Below are positions 10,301-18,050 of a stretch of 64,000 nucleotides of DNA, one piece after another (positions within the stretch are counted from its first letter, which is position 1; every line of letters starts with the position of its first letter). Source of the DNA: Corallococcus sp. NCRR. GTDB taxonomy: Bacteria > Myxococcota > Myxococcia > Myxococcales > Myxococcaceae. A model generated the notes under the pieces. It had not been told where the DNA came from, did no database searches, and worked only from the letters and a program-made list of their open reading frames with translations. The position numbers and the translations under genes were made by a program. The stretch spans positions 5,704,001 through 5,768,000 of the forward strand of contig NZ_CP114039.1 in NCBI RefSeq assembly GCF_026965535.1, in the 5' to 3' direction.

Positions 10301-10457
10301 CGCGCTGGCCTGGCATCCGTCCAGCCCGCTGTTCGCGGCGGTGGAGGCCTTCCGCGCGTCCTTCCAGGAATGGACGCACCGCCCATTCGGCGCGGTGCTC
10401 CAGGTCGAATGGGTGCGTGGCCATGACAGCTCACGGAGCGACGCACCCGGTTCGTAA
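7389..10457 (+). CDS. Multidomain RNA-repair protein: MJ1316/DUF504 - EEP - 2H phosphoesterase - poly(A)-polymerase-like nucleotidyltransferase
   Basis: A 1022-residue protein with four recognisable modules. Residues 5-78 match the MJ1316/DUF504 domain (YHRIRWD...IPWHRVWYF), proposed to recognise RNA cyclic-phosphate ends. Residues 128-395 form an endonuclease/exonuclease/phosphatase domain (TIATFNV, ALQEV, GDFNF, SDHFG). Residues 410-590 form a 2H (LigT-like) phosphoesterase with both H-x-T/S motifs, HITLLYPF and HLSVGQL. Residues 625-1015 form a polymerase-beta-type nucleotidyltransferase with poly(A)-polymerase arrangement (GSYLLGTDGAGSDVDA, then FDLAYA as the third acid). Together these could open a cyclic phosphate, trim the end and re-extend RNA. 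This architecture is described in comparative-genomics work on bacterial RNA repair. Start ATG 7389 is chosen because upstream in-frame sequence overlaps the divergent gene. Confidence 0.9.
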   Translation: MSQERFTTSREVYHRIRWDSRIDAREFVVGYDAHRGAMEEMPFEAFIPDGEIPWHRVWYFKRGTQVVWDRKARIDLVSNARPVEEAPAPPPSITVPGFTPLPAWRYDARSGAWTQASREPGRASSSAAPLTIATFNVLFDLYDAQLLATGRRTPAALALLRETGADVIALQEVTPSFLEALLAEPWVRERYWMSDGPGARTVTPYGQVLLSRVPLASVWQRVFSRDKRVITAELHLLGGTLWVATPHLTSDRDASGASARAVQVEALLEWTRVLGSTGDAEALDLVLAGDFNFGDGAPEAASFARAGFVDAWSSLRPSEAGETFNPRLNSLAAVTTVSGALQRLDRVLVMSPSGRLAPESVELFGEAPLAGPPGPTGQALFASDHFGLRCVLRREAIGSREAPSARSSTALVHHTALVLIPPDDVWGPIQALRKKHDAKFQRWMPHITLLYPFVPEEDFETAEAILVDALQGVEPFDVTLSSFGHFEHRANATAWLRPDDQPSGALAALHAKLVAALPECASSAHGGFTPHLSVGQLSLSADIARTLAEWQRAWRPLKFRVGELCLIRRKGDTPFEVIRRIPLTQAPRATPEHEDAPLRDALASINAVESHEGRAARTSAVEQLRQHCERIGATLHPYGSYLLGTDGAGSDVDAVAIGPASLSRDDFAQALLHALAPGTARYVADAAIPLVKLSLLGVSFDLAYASRPEGAPPGEPLTLLERHGEQLDPAGLRAVLGLADTLGVMDAITRDAGRTERFRTLLRAVKAWARARGIYSHALGYLGGLSWTLLAAWACTRATPDAMRSDAALLSHFFGTFAAWPWPQPVTLTAETARYRPEGKRDLLPVIAPSLPARNTARNVSRSTSRVIREELLRARELVARARASRAPSAWAELFQPLSANETPPAALLLSVDAPTAEDRDAVAGWILGHVTALVYRLEGDRRLSVRPLQPAQAGGALLIGLDVREARDAAALAWHPSSPLFAAVEAFRASFQEWTHRPFGAVLQVEWVRGHDSSRSDAPGS

Positions 10458-10468
10458 CGCCTTGCGTG

Positions 10469-11650
10469 TTACTTCGCTCCCGTGAGCCACGAGCCCCAGC
10501 GCACGATCCGCGTGCCGCCCTCGGGCTCGCGCTTGCCGCCCGTCACCACGCGCTCGGTGGTGTTGGCGAGCGGCTGGAAGCGCGCCTCATACGGCAGTCC
10601 CGCGAGCCCCGGCGCCCACGGGTCGGCCGCGTAGGTATCGGAGAAGGCGCGCTGGGTGCCTTCGACGTCCTCGGTGCTCTGCGTGATGAGGGCGGGCACA
10701 TCGTGGCCCTCCGCGCTGAACGTGCCCCGGGTGCCGTTGGCCGCGGCGGCGGGCGGCCAGTCCTCCGTGAACACCACCTCCGAGGGCAGCCCCATCAGCA
10801 GCTCCTCCAGGGGCTCCGGCTCGGCCTGGGAGAAGTCGGAGCAGGGGGCCGCGTTGGCGTCGACGGGGCCCTCGGAGCGCAGCAGGTAGCCGCGCTCCGC
10901 GGTGAAGCAGACGCGCTGCACGCCGGGCGAGGGCCCCACGTCCACATACCGCTCGTAGTACGCGCCCGGGCCCAGGGGCCGGTCCAGCGCGGGCGCCGGG
11001 GCGCTGGCCTCGGCCGAGCCCTCGCGGACCTCTTTCAGCTTCAGCTGGTGTCCACCCGGCACGCGGAAGCCGGCGGACTCGGTGCTCGCTTCAATCAGCC
11101 CACGGGCGAGGTACAGCGGGCCCGGCGTGTTGGCGTACACGCGCGTGCGCAGCGGGCCGTCGAAGGAGCGCTGGTCGCTGACGTAGCGCACGGCCTCCCA
11201 GGAACGGCCGGCGCTGGAGGCGACCTCGGCGGTGGCCGTGCCTCCATGCGGCACGTCGAGCGGGCGCGACAGGTCCGAGCGCACCGGGATGATCAGGTCA
11301 CGCGCCAGCCGCACCTGGGATTGCGGCTTGCCGCTTTCATCGCTGAAGGCCGCGCGCACCCAGACCCAGGGTTGCTGTACGGCCACCACCTCCAGCGTCA
11401 GCTGCCCCTGGATCGTGCGCGCGGTACCACCGCCGCGGGGCTCGGGGCCCCGGGTCGCGCTGAAGGAATACGTGACGCGGTCGCCCACGCGGGCACGCGC
11501 CCAGGCCTCGGAGGCCTGCACGGACGCCGTGGTGTCGGCTCGCGTGTCGGATGCGGAAGGGCCGCTCGACTTCGTGCTCTCACAGCCGGGGAGGAACGAC
11601 AGGGCCGCACCCAACAGCGCGGCGATGGGGAGGGAAGGGCGCATGGTCAT
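10469..11650 (-). CDS. Lipoprotein of unknown function
   Basis: About 393 residues. The N-terminus is hydrophobic with lipobox SFLPGC followed by a Ser/Thr/Asp linker, so it should be lipid-anchored outside the cytoplasm. The mature part is beta-rich (for example RVGDRVTYSFSATRG, TARTIQGQLTLEVV) with no catalytic motif I can name. Two in-frame ATGs (11650 and 11644) give nearly the same signal peptide, and neither has a strong ribosome site. It is convergent with the RNA-repair gene (11 bases between stops) and divergent from the first metallopeptidase gene, with an inverted repeat at 11690-11708 in the shared upstream region. Confidence 0.8.
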   Translation of the reverse strand: MTMRPSLPIAALLGAALSFLPGCESTKSSGPSASDTRADTTASVQASEAWARARVGDRVTYSFSATRGPEPRGGGTARTIQGQLTLEVVAVQQPWVWVRAAFSDESGKPQSQVRLARDLIIPVRSDLSRPLDVPHGGTATAEVASSAGRSWEAVRYVSDQRSFDGPLRTRVYANTPGPLYLARGLIEASTESAGFRVPGGHQLKLKEVREGSAEASAPAPALDRPLGPGAYYERYVDVGPSPGVQRVCFTAERGYLLRSEGPVDANAAPCSDFSQAEPEPLEELLMGLPSEVVFTEDWPPAAAANGTRGTFSAEGHDVPALITQSTEDVEGTQRAFSDTYAADPWAPGLAGLPYEARFQPLANTTERVVTGGKREPEGGTRIVRWGSWLTGAK

Positions 11651-12025
11651 GGGGACGGGAAATACCGGGAGTGGATTCAATTCGCAGCTATCGCACGACC
11701 AGTGCGATTTCCCTGAATAGTGGGAGTAAATGCGACCCCGGGGAGGGTGACTGATGAGAAGACACCCTTGTCCGAAAATCGGTGGGTTGCGGGGTGGCAG
11801 GTAAAAACCACGTCACAACAAGCACTTGCGACTCAAAACGTTACGCTTTGTTACGCTCACATTCTTGGAAGCTGGAGTGCCGGTGCTCCAAGCAATTCAA
11901 CAAAAGCCGGTTATTCCCTCTGGGGCACGGTTGGCCCGGCAGTTGCTCAGTGGCTGGGCAAGCTGTCCGCGGCTGACGGGAAGGTCAGGCGGCGGCGGAT
12001 CTCCCCCGAACCAGAGGAACGACGA
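11651..12025. other. Intergenic region of 375 bases with AT-rich patches
   Basis: This non-coding stretch separates two divergent secreted-protein genes. It is noticeably less GC-rich than the genes around it. It holds a perfect inverted repeat (11690-11708), a direct repeat GTTACGCT-TT-GTTACGCT near 11839, and an imperfect dyad TGGAGTGCCGGTGCTCCA near 11873. An open frame from 11720 runs into the metallopeptidase but has no ribosome site and unlikely composition. I expect promoters for both flanking genes here but cannot place them. Confidence 0.5.
11690..11708. promoter_or_regulatory. Inverted repeat ATCGCAC-N5-GTGCGAT
   Basis: Perfect 7-base arms with a 5-base spacer lie 40 bases upstream of the lipoprotein start and 318 bases upstream of the metallopeptidase start. 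The size and symmetry fit a dimeric repressor site; no regulator gene is adjacent. Confidence 0.4.
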
Positions 12026-12799
12026 ATGTTCAAGAAGGCGGCAGTCCTCGTGGCGAGCTGTGGTGCGTTGCTGTCTGGCTGCGGTACCGACCTGGAGAGC
12101 GAGAACCAGGAGATCGTCTCCAACCTGATCGAGGCCGGCTTCCCCGCGGACGACATCATGGTCGCTGACGGTCAGGTGTACGTGGGCCGTGACGCGCACG
12201 TGAGCCTGGAGGCCTCGCGCGAGATGCTCCAGCCGGCCACCCAGGAGACCCAGGAGCAGTACCGCACGACGAACCTCGTCAGCTCCACCAAGACGAAGAT
12301 CTGCATCAACCCCACGTCCACGTTCAACAGCTACAGCCGCCTGAGCCAGGGCCTGGATCTGGCGATCCAGAACTACAACCAGCGCGGTCTGAGCTTCACG
12401 ATGGCGCGTGGCCCCACCACGGGCTGCAGCGCGAACATCACCGCGACGGTCATGTCCGGCGCCGGCGGCTCCGCGGGCTTCCCGTCGGGCGGCAACCCCT
12501 ACGGCACCATCAACATCGGCACCGGCCTGCAGAGCTACAGCGTGGACGTGAACGAGCACGTCATCACGCACGAGCTCGGCCACTGCATCGGCTTCCGTCA
12601 CTCGGACTACTACAACCGCGCCATCAGCTGCGGCGGCTCCGCTTCCAACGAGGGCACGGCGGGCGTGGGCGCCATCCTCATCAGCGGCACGCCGAGCACC
12701 GCGACGGTGGGCGGCTCCATCATGAACTCCTGCTTCCGCTCGACGGAGTCCGGCGAGTTCACCAGCTCCGATATCACCGCGCTGAACGCCCTCTACTAG
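12026..12799 (+). CDS. M57-type HEXXH metallopeptidase lipoprotein (copy 1)
   Basis: A 257-residue secreted zinc peptidase. The signal peptide ends in LLSGC (lipobox). The active site is HELGHCIGFRHSDYY at about 182, an HEXXHxxGxxH zinc motif, which with the sequence around it fits the Myxococcus-type M57 (dual-action HEIGH) family. Start ATG 12026 has an AGAGGA ribosome site and begins the signal sequence; the longer frame from 11720 is rejected. About two thirds identical by eye to the copy at 13630, with a trypsin-like gene between them. The conserved stretch ICINPTS-FNSYSRLSQGLDLAIQNYN is shared. Likely extracellular, perhaps used on prey protein. Natural substrate unknown. Confidence 0.9.
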   Translation: MFKKAAVLVASCGALLSGCGTDLESENQEIVSNLIEAGFPADDIMVADGQVYVGRDAHVSLEASREMLQPATQETQEQYRTTNLVSSTKTKICINPTSTFNSYSRLSQGLDLAIQNYNQRGLSFTMARGPTTGCSANITATVMSGAGGSAGFPSGGNPYGTINIGTGLQSYSVDVNEHVITHELGHCIGFRHSDYYNRAISCGGSASNEGTAGVGAILISGTPSTATVGGSIMNSCFRSTESGEFTSSDITALNALY

Positions 12800-12802
12800 G
12801 CG

Positions 12803-13603
12803 ATGGCGTCGCGACCCCTTGAGTCCTTCATGAGTCCGAGGGGTCGCGTCCTCGCGGGCACCTTCTTCCTCCTGGGCCTTGCGGCCTGTGGAAAGGAGGA
12901 GGAGCCCGCGGCTTCCCATCCGTTGGTGTGTGAGAGCCCCGCGGCGTCGCGGGTGCGTCCGCCTCCGGAGGTTCGCGGCCAGACGCAGTGTGGCCCGACC
13001 GCTGATTTCACCCCCATCAACAGCTACCAGGGCGAGTTCGCGGACGTCGCGCAGGCGGCGGAAGACGCGGTCGTCCTGATTGACGGGCGCTGCACCGGGA
13101 CACTGATTGAAGCGAGCGCGGGGCCCGTGGTGGTGACGGCGGGGCACTGTGTCGCGCTCGGTGACCGGCCGCTCATCGTCTTCAACTTCGAGGACCAGCC
13201 GGACGGAGACCCGCTCATCACCGAGGGCACCGTCATCGAGCAGTCGCTCGAACCCGACTACGCCCTCATCCAGTTGGACGTGATTCCCCAGGTCACGCCG
13301 GTCCTGCTGTCGGCCGTCCCCAGCGAGCGGCTGGCCATCATCCAGCACCCCCGGGGCAAGCCCAAATCCATCGCCGAGGGCGACTACCTGGATGCCTGCG
13401 ACTCGCAGGTCTACTACGTGGACCTGGACACCCTGGTCGGCAGCTCCGGCGCGGGCGTGCTCAACCGTCAGGGCCAGCTGGTGGGCGTCCACACCGACGG
13501 CGATTGCGACACGGCTGGCCGTGGCGCCAACCGGGGCTGGACGACGGAAGCGATTGTCGCGGCGTCGCCGTACCTAGTGGACGCCGACATCGTCGCGCGC
13601 TGA
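12803..13603 (+). CDS. Trypsin-like serine peptidase, lipoprotein
   Basis: A 266-residue protein with a hydrophobic leader and lipobox GLAAC. The chymotrypsin-fold triad is visible: His in TAGHC (about 115), Asp in DYALIQLD (about 152) and Ser in VGSSGAG (about 214). The domain is compact, starting with a run of strands after the linker, as in glutamyl-endopeptidase-like bacterial enzymes. It begins only 3 bases after the first metallopeptidase stop and is followed 26 bases later by the second, so all three probably form one transcript. ATG 12803 is used; ATG 12830 would give a shorter, equally good leader. Neither has a clear ribosome site. Confidence 0.88.
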   Translation: MASRPLESFMSPRGRVLAGTFFLLGLAACGKEEEPAASHPLVCESPAASRVRPPPEVRGQTQCGPTADFTPINSYQGEFADVAQAAEDAVVLIDGRCTGTLIEASAGPVVVTAGHCVALGDRPLIVFNFEDQPDGDPLITEGTVIEQSLEPDYALIQLDVIPQVTPVLLSAVPSERLAIIQHPRGKPKSIAEGDYLDACDSQVYYVDLDTLVGSSGAGVLNRQGQLVGVHTDGDCDTAGRGANRGWTTEAIVAASPYLVDADIVAR

Positions 13604-13629
13604 AGCCAGACGGAAGAGGGGAGACGACC

Positions 13630-14406
13630 ATGTTCAAGAGAGCGGCGGTGCTCGCGGTGGGCTGTGGCGCGTGGCTGTCCGGCTGCGGGGCCGACCTGGG
13701 GGAGGCGCACCCCGAGATCATCTCCAACCTGATGGAAGCGGGGTTCCAGGCCCGCGACATCCAGGTCGTGGGCGACGCCGTCTACGTGGGCGGTGACGCG
13801 GAGGTGAGCGTCGAGGCTTCCCGCGAGATGCTCCAGGCCCCTGGGGACAGCGAGGAGCAGTACCGGACGACGAACGTCGTCAACAAGTCGCTCGTGAGGA
13901 AGATCTGCATCAACCCCACGTCCGCGTTCAACTCGTACAGCCGCCTCAGCCAGGGCCTGGACCTGGCCATCCAGAACTACAACGCCCTGGGCCTCTGCTT
14001 CACGATGGTGCGGGGCCCGTCCACCGGCTGCAACGCGACCATCACCGCGGCGACCGCGGCGGGCACGAGCTACAACTCGGGCTACCCGTCGGGGGGCCTG
14101 CCCTACGGGACCATCACCATCGGCACGGGGTGGAACACCGCGCCGCTCGACACGGTCGAGCACATCGTCACGCACGAGCTGGGGCACGCGCTCGGCATGC
14201 GCCACTCGGACTACTACTCCCAGGTCATCAGCTGCGGCACGGGCGGCAGCGAGGGCACGGCGGGCGTGGGCGCCATCCTCATCCCCGGCACGCCCGCGAC
14301 GTCCTATGTGAACGGGTCCATCTTCAACGCCTGCCTCCCGCCGAACCCGACCGGTGAGTTCACCAGCACGGACATCACCGCGCTGACGTACCTCTACCGC
14401 TGCTGA
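13630..14406 (+). CDS. M57-type HEXXH metallopeptidase lipoprotein (copy 2)
   Basis: A 258-residue paralogue of the gene at 12026. It has the same leader (MFKRAAVLAVGCGAWLSGC, lipobox LSGC), the same zinc motif HELGHALGMRHSDYY at about 182, and the same C-terminal pattern TGEFTS-TDITAL. The start has a GGGGAGA ribosome site. Copy 2 ends in an extra Arg-Cys. The pair probably arose by tandem duplication around or beside the serine-protease gene. One copy might process or protect the other; nothing in the sequence decides this. It is convergent with the TetR gene, with 6 bases between stops. Confidence 0.9.
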   Translation: MFKRAAVLAVGCGAWLSGCGADLGEAHPEIISNLMEAGFQARDIQVVGDAVYVGGDAEVSVEASREMLQAPGDSEEQYRTTNVVNKSLVRKICINPTSAFNSYSRLSQGLDLAIQNYNALGLCFTMVRGPSTGCNATITAATAAGTSYNSGYPSGGLPYGTITIGTGWNTAPLDTVEHIVTHELGHALGMRHSDYYSQVISCGTGGSEGTAGVGAILIPGTPATSYVNGSIFNACLPPNPTGEFTSTDITALTYLYRC

Positions 14407-14412
14407 GGGCGC

Positions 14413-15045
14413 TCAGTCCGCCTGCGCCGCGCGCTTGGGCGCAAGCTGCGCTTCGAGCGTGCGCGCCCAGTGGGCCAGCACCTTGCGACGCCGGGCCGTG
14501 TCGTCGTGGAGCAGGCTCGCCAACGCCAGCCCGCGCAGCAGGTCCAGCGTCGCACGCACGGCGTCGCGGACGTCGCGGTCGCGCTCATCGAGCCCCAGCA
14601 GCTCCACGGTGAGCCGGTGCACCTCGCGGCCTACCTGCGTCTCCAACGGAATCAGGATGGCCTTCAGCTCTTCATCCGCCACGGCCGCCACCCAGAGGTG
14701 CGTCGCGGCGGTGAAGAGCGGGCCGGCGTAGACGTCGTGGAGCAGGTTCAACAGCGGCTCGACGCGCCGCCGGCTCTCCGGCAGGCCGTTCGCGCGCCGC
14801 ACCAGCTCTTCGACCTGCTGACGGAAGACGTGCTCGACGGCCGCCGCGACCAGGGCCCCGCGCGTCGGGAAGTGGTGCTGGCAGGCGCCGCGTGACACTC
14901 CCGCGCGCTCCGCGATGGCGCCCATGGTCGCCCCCGCCCAGCCCTTCTCCACCAGCACCTCGATGGCGGCCGTCATCAGCTTCTGCCGCGTCACCCGGCT
15001 GCGCTCCTGCTCCTGCCGTGTCGTTCCGCTCGCCGTGCCGCTCAT
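14413..15045 (-). CDS. TetR-family repressor of the terpene operon (AtuR-like)
   Basis: A 210-residue regulator. The N-terminal helix-turn-helix (about 18-65) reads ATMGAIAERAGVSRGACQHHF, typical of the TetR family, followed by an all-helical ligand-binding part. It is divergent from the acyclic-terpene operon, and a 20-base perfect palindrome lies between the two starts (15074-15093). By analogy with AtuR of Pseudomonas it is expected to repress the operon and itself until a pathway acyl-CoA intermediate is present; the ligand is inferred, not seen. Confidence 0.88.
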   Translation of the reverse strand: MSGTASGTTRQEQERSRVTRQKLMTAAIEVLVEKGWAGATMGAIAERAGVSRGACQHHFPTRGALVAAAVEHVFRQQVEELVRRANGLPESRRRVEPLLNLLHDVYAGPLFTAATHLWVAAVADEELKAILIPLETQVGREVHRLTVELLGLDERDRDVRDAVRATLDLLRGLALASLLHDDTARRRKVLAHWARTLEAQLAPKRAAQAD

Positions 15046-15073
15046 GGAGCCACAGTGTTGCGGCGGGAAGAAA

Positions 15074-15093
15074 AAAGCAATCGTGATTGCTTT
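15074..15093. promoter_or_regulatory. Operator palindrome AAAGCAATC-GT-GATTGCTTT
   Basis: Perfect 9-base arms with a 2-base spacer lie in the 96-base gap between the tetR start (15045) and the atuA start (15142). This is the most AT-rich part of the region, suited to overlapping divergent promoters. The size is right for a TetR dimer pair. Assignment to the adjacent TetR is inference. Confidence 0.75.
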
Positions 15094-15141
15094 ATTTGGA
15101 CGTGGGGGACAGACTCGGCGCTCCCTGGCTCAGGAGGTGCG

Positions 15142-16836
15142 ATGGACGCGCGTTCGCTGCGTATCGGCAATGCATCCGGCTTCTACGGCGACCGCTTCTC
15201 CGCGTTCCGGGAGATGTTGGAGGGCGGTCCGCTGGACGTCCTCACCGGCGACTACCTGGCGGAGCTGACCATGCTCATCCTGGGGCGGGACCGGCTGAAG
15301 AACCCGGCCAGCGGGTACGCGAAGACGTTCCTGCGCCAGCTGGAGGAGACGCTCGGCCTCGCGGTGGAGCGCAAGGTGCGCATCGTCGCGAACGCCGGTG
15401 GCCTCAACCCGGCGGGGCTCGCGAGCGACCTTCGCGCGCTCGCCACGAAGCTCGGGTTGACCGTCAACGTCGCGCACGTCGAAGGCGATGACCTCGTCGG
15501 ACGAGCGGACGAGCTGGGCTTCGATCAGCCGCTCACGGCGAACGCGTACCTCGGTGGCTGGGGCATCGCCGCGTGCCTGGACGCGGGCGCGGACATCGTC
15601 GTCACGGGACGCGTGACGGACGCCTCGCTCGTCGTGGGCCCCGCGGCCGCCCACTTCGGCTGGAAGCGCGACGACTGGGACCGGCTCGCGGGCGCCATGG
15701 TCGCGGGCCACGTCCTGGAGTGCGGAGCCCAGGCGACCGGCGGTAACTTCGCGCGCTTCGGCGAAATCGACGTGCGCCGGCCCGGCTTCCCACTGGCGGA
15801 GATCTTCGCGGACGGCTCCAGCATCATCACCAAGCATCCACACACCGGCGGCGCCGTCACCGTCGACACCGTGAAGGCCCAGCTCGTCTATGAGATTGGC
15901 GGTGCCCGCTACGCCGGCCCGGACGCGACGGCGCGCTTCGACACCATCGTGGTGGACGCGGACGGCACGGACCGCGTGCGCCTGTCGGGCGTGCGCGGCG
16001 AGCCGCCTCCTCCGGACGTGAAGGTGTGCCTGAACCGGCTCGGCGGCTTCCGCAACGAAGCCTGGTTCATCCTCGTAGGACTGGACATCGAAGAGAAGGC
16101 CGCGCTCGTGCGGGCGCAACTCGACGCGACGCTCAAGCCCCGGCCCGCGGAGGTCCTCTACACGCTCGCGCGCACCGACCACGCCGACGCTCCGAGCGAG
16201 GAGCAGGCGTCGGCGACGCTGCGGGTCGCCGTGAAGGACGCCGACCCGAAGGTGGCGGGCCGTTCCTTCAGCGGCGCCGTGGTGGAGCTGGCCCTGTCCA
16301 GCTACCCCGGCTTCTTCCTGCCCGCGCTGCCCAGCGACGCTTCGCCCTTCGGCGTCTACACCCCGGGCTATGTGGATGCGCGCAAGGTGCCGCACGTCGC
16401 GGTGCTCCCGGATGGCCGGCGCATCGACGTGCATCCCACGGAGGAGACGCGGCGGCTCGAACCCGTCCCCGCGCCGTCGCTGCCCGCGCCGCTCTTGGGG
16501 GGCCCCACCCGGCGCGTGCCGCTCGGCCAGGTGGCCCTGGCCCGCAGCGGTGACAAGGGCGGAGACGCGAACATCGGCGTCTGGGTCCGCACCGACGCGG
16601 CCTGGAGCTGGCTGGCGCACACGCTGACGGAGGAGCGGCTGCGCACGCTGCTTCCGGAGGCTCGGGACCTCAAGGTGCAGCGGCACGTGTTCCCGAACCT
16701 GCGCGCGCTGAATTTCATCATCGAGGGCCTGCTCGGCGAGGGCGTGTCGTCCTCCACCCGGTTCGATCAACAGGCCAAGGCGCTCGGCGAGTGGCTTCGC
16801 TCGCGCCACGTCGACATCCCTGAATCGCTTCTGTAG
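15142..16836 (+). CDS. atuA: Acyclic terpene utilization protein AtuA
   Basis: A 564-residue protein matching the AtuA family (formerly DUF1446): RIGNASGFYGDR at the N-terminus, a glycine-rich VANAGGLNP near 90, and ATGGNFARF near 195. AtuA proteins occur only with acyclic-terpene degradation clusters; their reaction is not settled. The C-terminal 110 residues (from about 460, VALARSGDKGGDANIGVWV) form the small domain often fused to or encoded beside AtuA. Start ATG 15142 has a strong AGGAGGTGCG site; the longer frame from 15055 would overlap the operator. First gene of the seven-gene operon. Confidence 0.93.
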   Translation: MDARSLRIGNASGFYGDRFSAFREMLEGGPLDVLTGDYLAELTMLILGRDRLKNPASGYAKTFLRQLEETLGLAVERKVRIVANAGGLNPAGLASDLRALATKLGLTVNVAHVEGDDLVGRADELGFDQPLTANAYLGGWGIAACLDAGADIVVTGRVTDASLVVGPAAAHFGWKRDDWDRLAGAMVAGHVLECGAQATGGNFARFGEIDVRRPGFPLAEIFADGSSIITKHPHTGGAVTVDTVKAQLVYEIGGARYAGPDATARFDTIVVDADGTDRVRLSGVRGEPPPPDVKVCLNRLGGFRNEAWFILVGLDIEEKAALVRAQLDATLKPRPAEVLYTLARTDHADAPSEEQASATLRVAVKDADPKVAGRSFSGAVVELALSSYPGFFLPALPSDASPFGVYTPGYVDARKVPHVAVLPDGRRIDVHPTEETRRLEPVPAPSLPAPLLGGPTRRVPLGQVALARSGDKGGDANIGVWVRTDAAWSWLAHTLTEERLRTLLPEARDLKVQRHVFPNLRALNFIIEGLLGEGVSSSTRFDQQAKALGEWLRSRHVDIPESLL

Positions 16837-16872
16837 CGCCTTCGCACGCGCCCGAGCCCACCGAGGAAGCCC

Positions 16873-18039
16873 ATGCAGCAGACCCAGGAACACCGCGCCA
16901 TCCGCCAGACCGTCCGCAAGTTCGTGGAACAGGAGCTGAACCCGCACGTCGACGCCTGGGAGGCCGCGGAGATCTTCCCGGCGCGGGAGGTCTTCAAGAA
17001 GCTGGGGGAGCTCGGGCTGCTCGGCATCACCAAGCCCACGGAGTTCGGCGGGCTGGGACTGGACGCGTCGTTCTCCGTCGCCTTCGCGGAGGAGCTGGGC
17101 CACTGCACGTGTGGCGCGCTGCCCATGGCCATCGGCGTCGTGACGGACATGGCCACGCCCGCGCTCGCGCGCTTTGGCAACGACGAGCTGCGGCGGGAGT
17201 TCCTGGCGCCCACGCTCACGGGTGAGCGCGTCTGCTCCATCGCGGTGAGCGAGCCCGGCGCCGGCTCCGACGTGGCGAGCGTGACGACCACGGCGCGCCG
17301 CGACGGCGACGACTACGTCATCGACGGCAGCAAGATGTGGATCACCAACGGCATGCAGGCGGACTGGATCTGCCTGCTCGCCAACACGGGGGATGGGCCC
17401 GCGCACGCGAACAAGTCGCTCATCATCGTGCCCATGGACCGCCCTGGCATCACGCGGTCGAAGATCCGCAAGCTCGGCATGTGGGCGTCCGACACGGCGC
17501 AGCTCTTCTTCGACGGCGTGCGCGTCCCGGCGCGCTTCCGCATCGGAGATGAGGGGCGCGGCTTCGCGATGCAGATGCAGCAGTTCCAGGAGGAGCGGCT
17601 GTTCGTGTCGGCCAGCACGCTGGTCACCTTCGACCGGCTCATCGCGCAGACGGCGGAGTACACGCGGCAGCGCAAGGCCTTTGGCCAGTCCATCCTCGAC
17701 AACCAGAGCGTGCACTTCCGGCTGGCGGAGTTGCAGACGGAGGTGGAGGCGCTCCGGGCGCTCATCTACCGGACCGTGGGCATGTACATCGAGAACAAGG
17801 ACGACCCGGAGGTCGTGAAGCTCGCCTCGATGTGCAAGCTCAAGTCGGGCCGGCTGGCCCGCGAGCTCGTCGATGGCTGCCTCCAGTACTGGGGCGGCAT
17901 GGGCTTCACCTGGGACAACCCCGTCGCCCGCGCCTACCGCGACCTGCGGCTGGGCTCCATTGGCGGCGGCGCCGACGAGGTGATGCTCGGGATCATCAGC
18001 AAGGCCATGGGAACGCTGCCCCGCAAGGCGCGCGGTTGA
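16873..18039 (+). CDS. atuD: Acyl-CoA dehydrogenase, probable citronellyl-CoA dehydrogenase
   Basis: A 388-residue flavoenzyme of normal acyl-CoA dehydrogenase length. Visible family motifs are CSIAVSEPGAGSD (about 120), MWITNG (about 156) and the flavin/tetramer region RQRKAFGQSI, with the C-terminal stretch QYWGGMGFTWDNPVARAYRD. In the Atu pathway this enzyme introduces the double bond that converts citronellyl-CoA to geranyl-CoA before carboxylation. The exact substrate is inferred from its place between atuA and the carboxylase genes, 36 bases after atuA. Confidence 0.88.
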   Translation: MQQTQEHRAIRQTVRKFVEQELNPHVDAWEAAEIFPAREVFKKLGELGLLGITKPTEFGGLGLDASFSVAFAEELGHCTCGALPMAIGVVTDMATPALARFGNDELRREFLAPTLTGERVCSIAVSEPGAGSDVASVTTTARRDGDDYVIDGSKMWITNGMQADWICLLANTGDGPAHANKSLIIVPMDRPGITRSKIRKLGMWASDTAQLFFDGVRVPARFRIGDEGRGFAMQMQQFQEERLFVSASTLVTFDRLIAQTAEYTRQRKAFGQSILDNQSVHFRLAELQTEVEALRALIYRTVGMYIENKDDPEVVKLASMCKLKSGRLARELVDGCLQYWGGMGFTWDNPVARAYRDLRLGSIGGGADEVMLGIISKAMGTLPRKARG

Positions 18040-18050
18040 GGAGCAACACG

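Noticed and set aside
11720-12025. N-terminal extension of the first metallopeptidase
   Set aside because: It would bury the lipoprotein signal peptide, and there is a ribosome site at 12026.
15130-17715. Open frame of 861 residues on the minus strand
   Set aside because: It is fully antisense to atuA and the acyl-CoA dehydrogenase gene; long antisense frames arise from the strong third-position GC bias, and the translation is Arg/Gly/Val-rich without domains.
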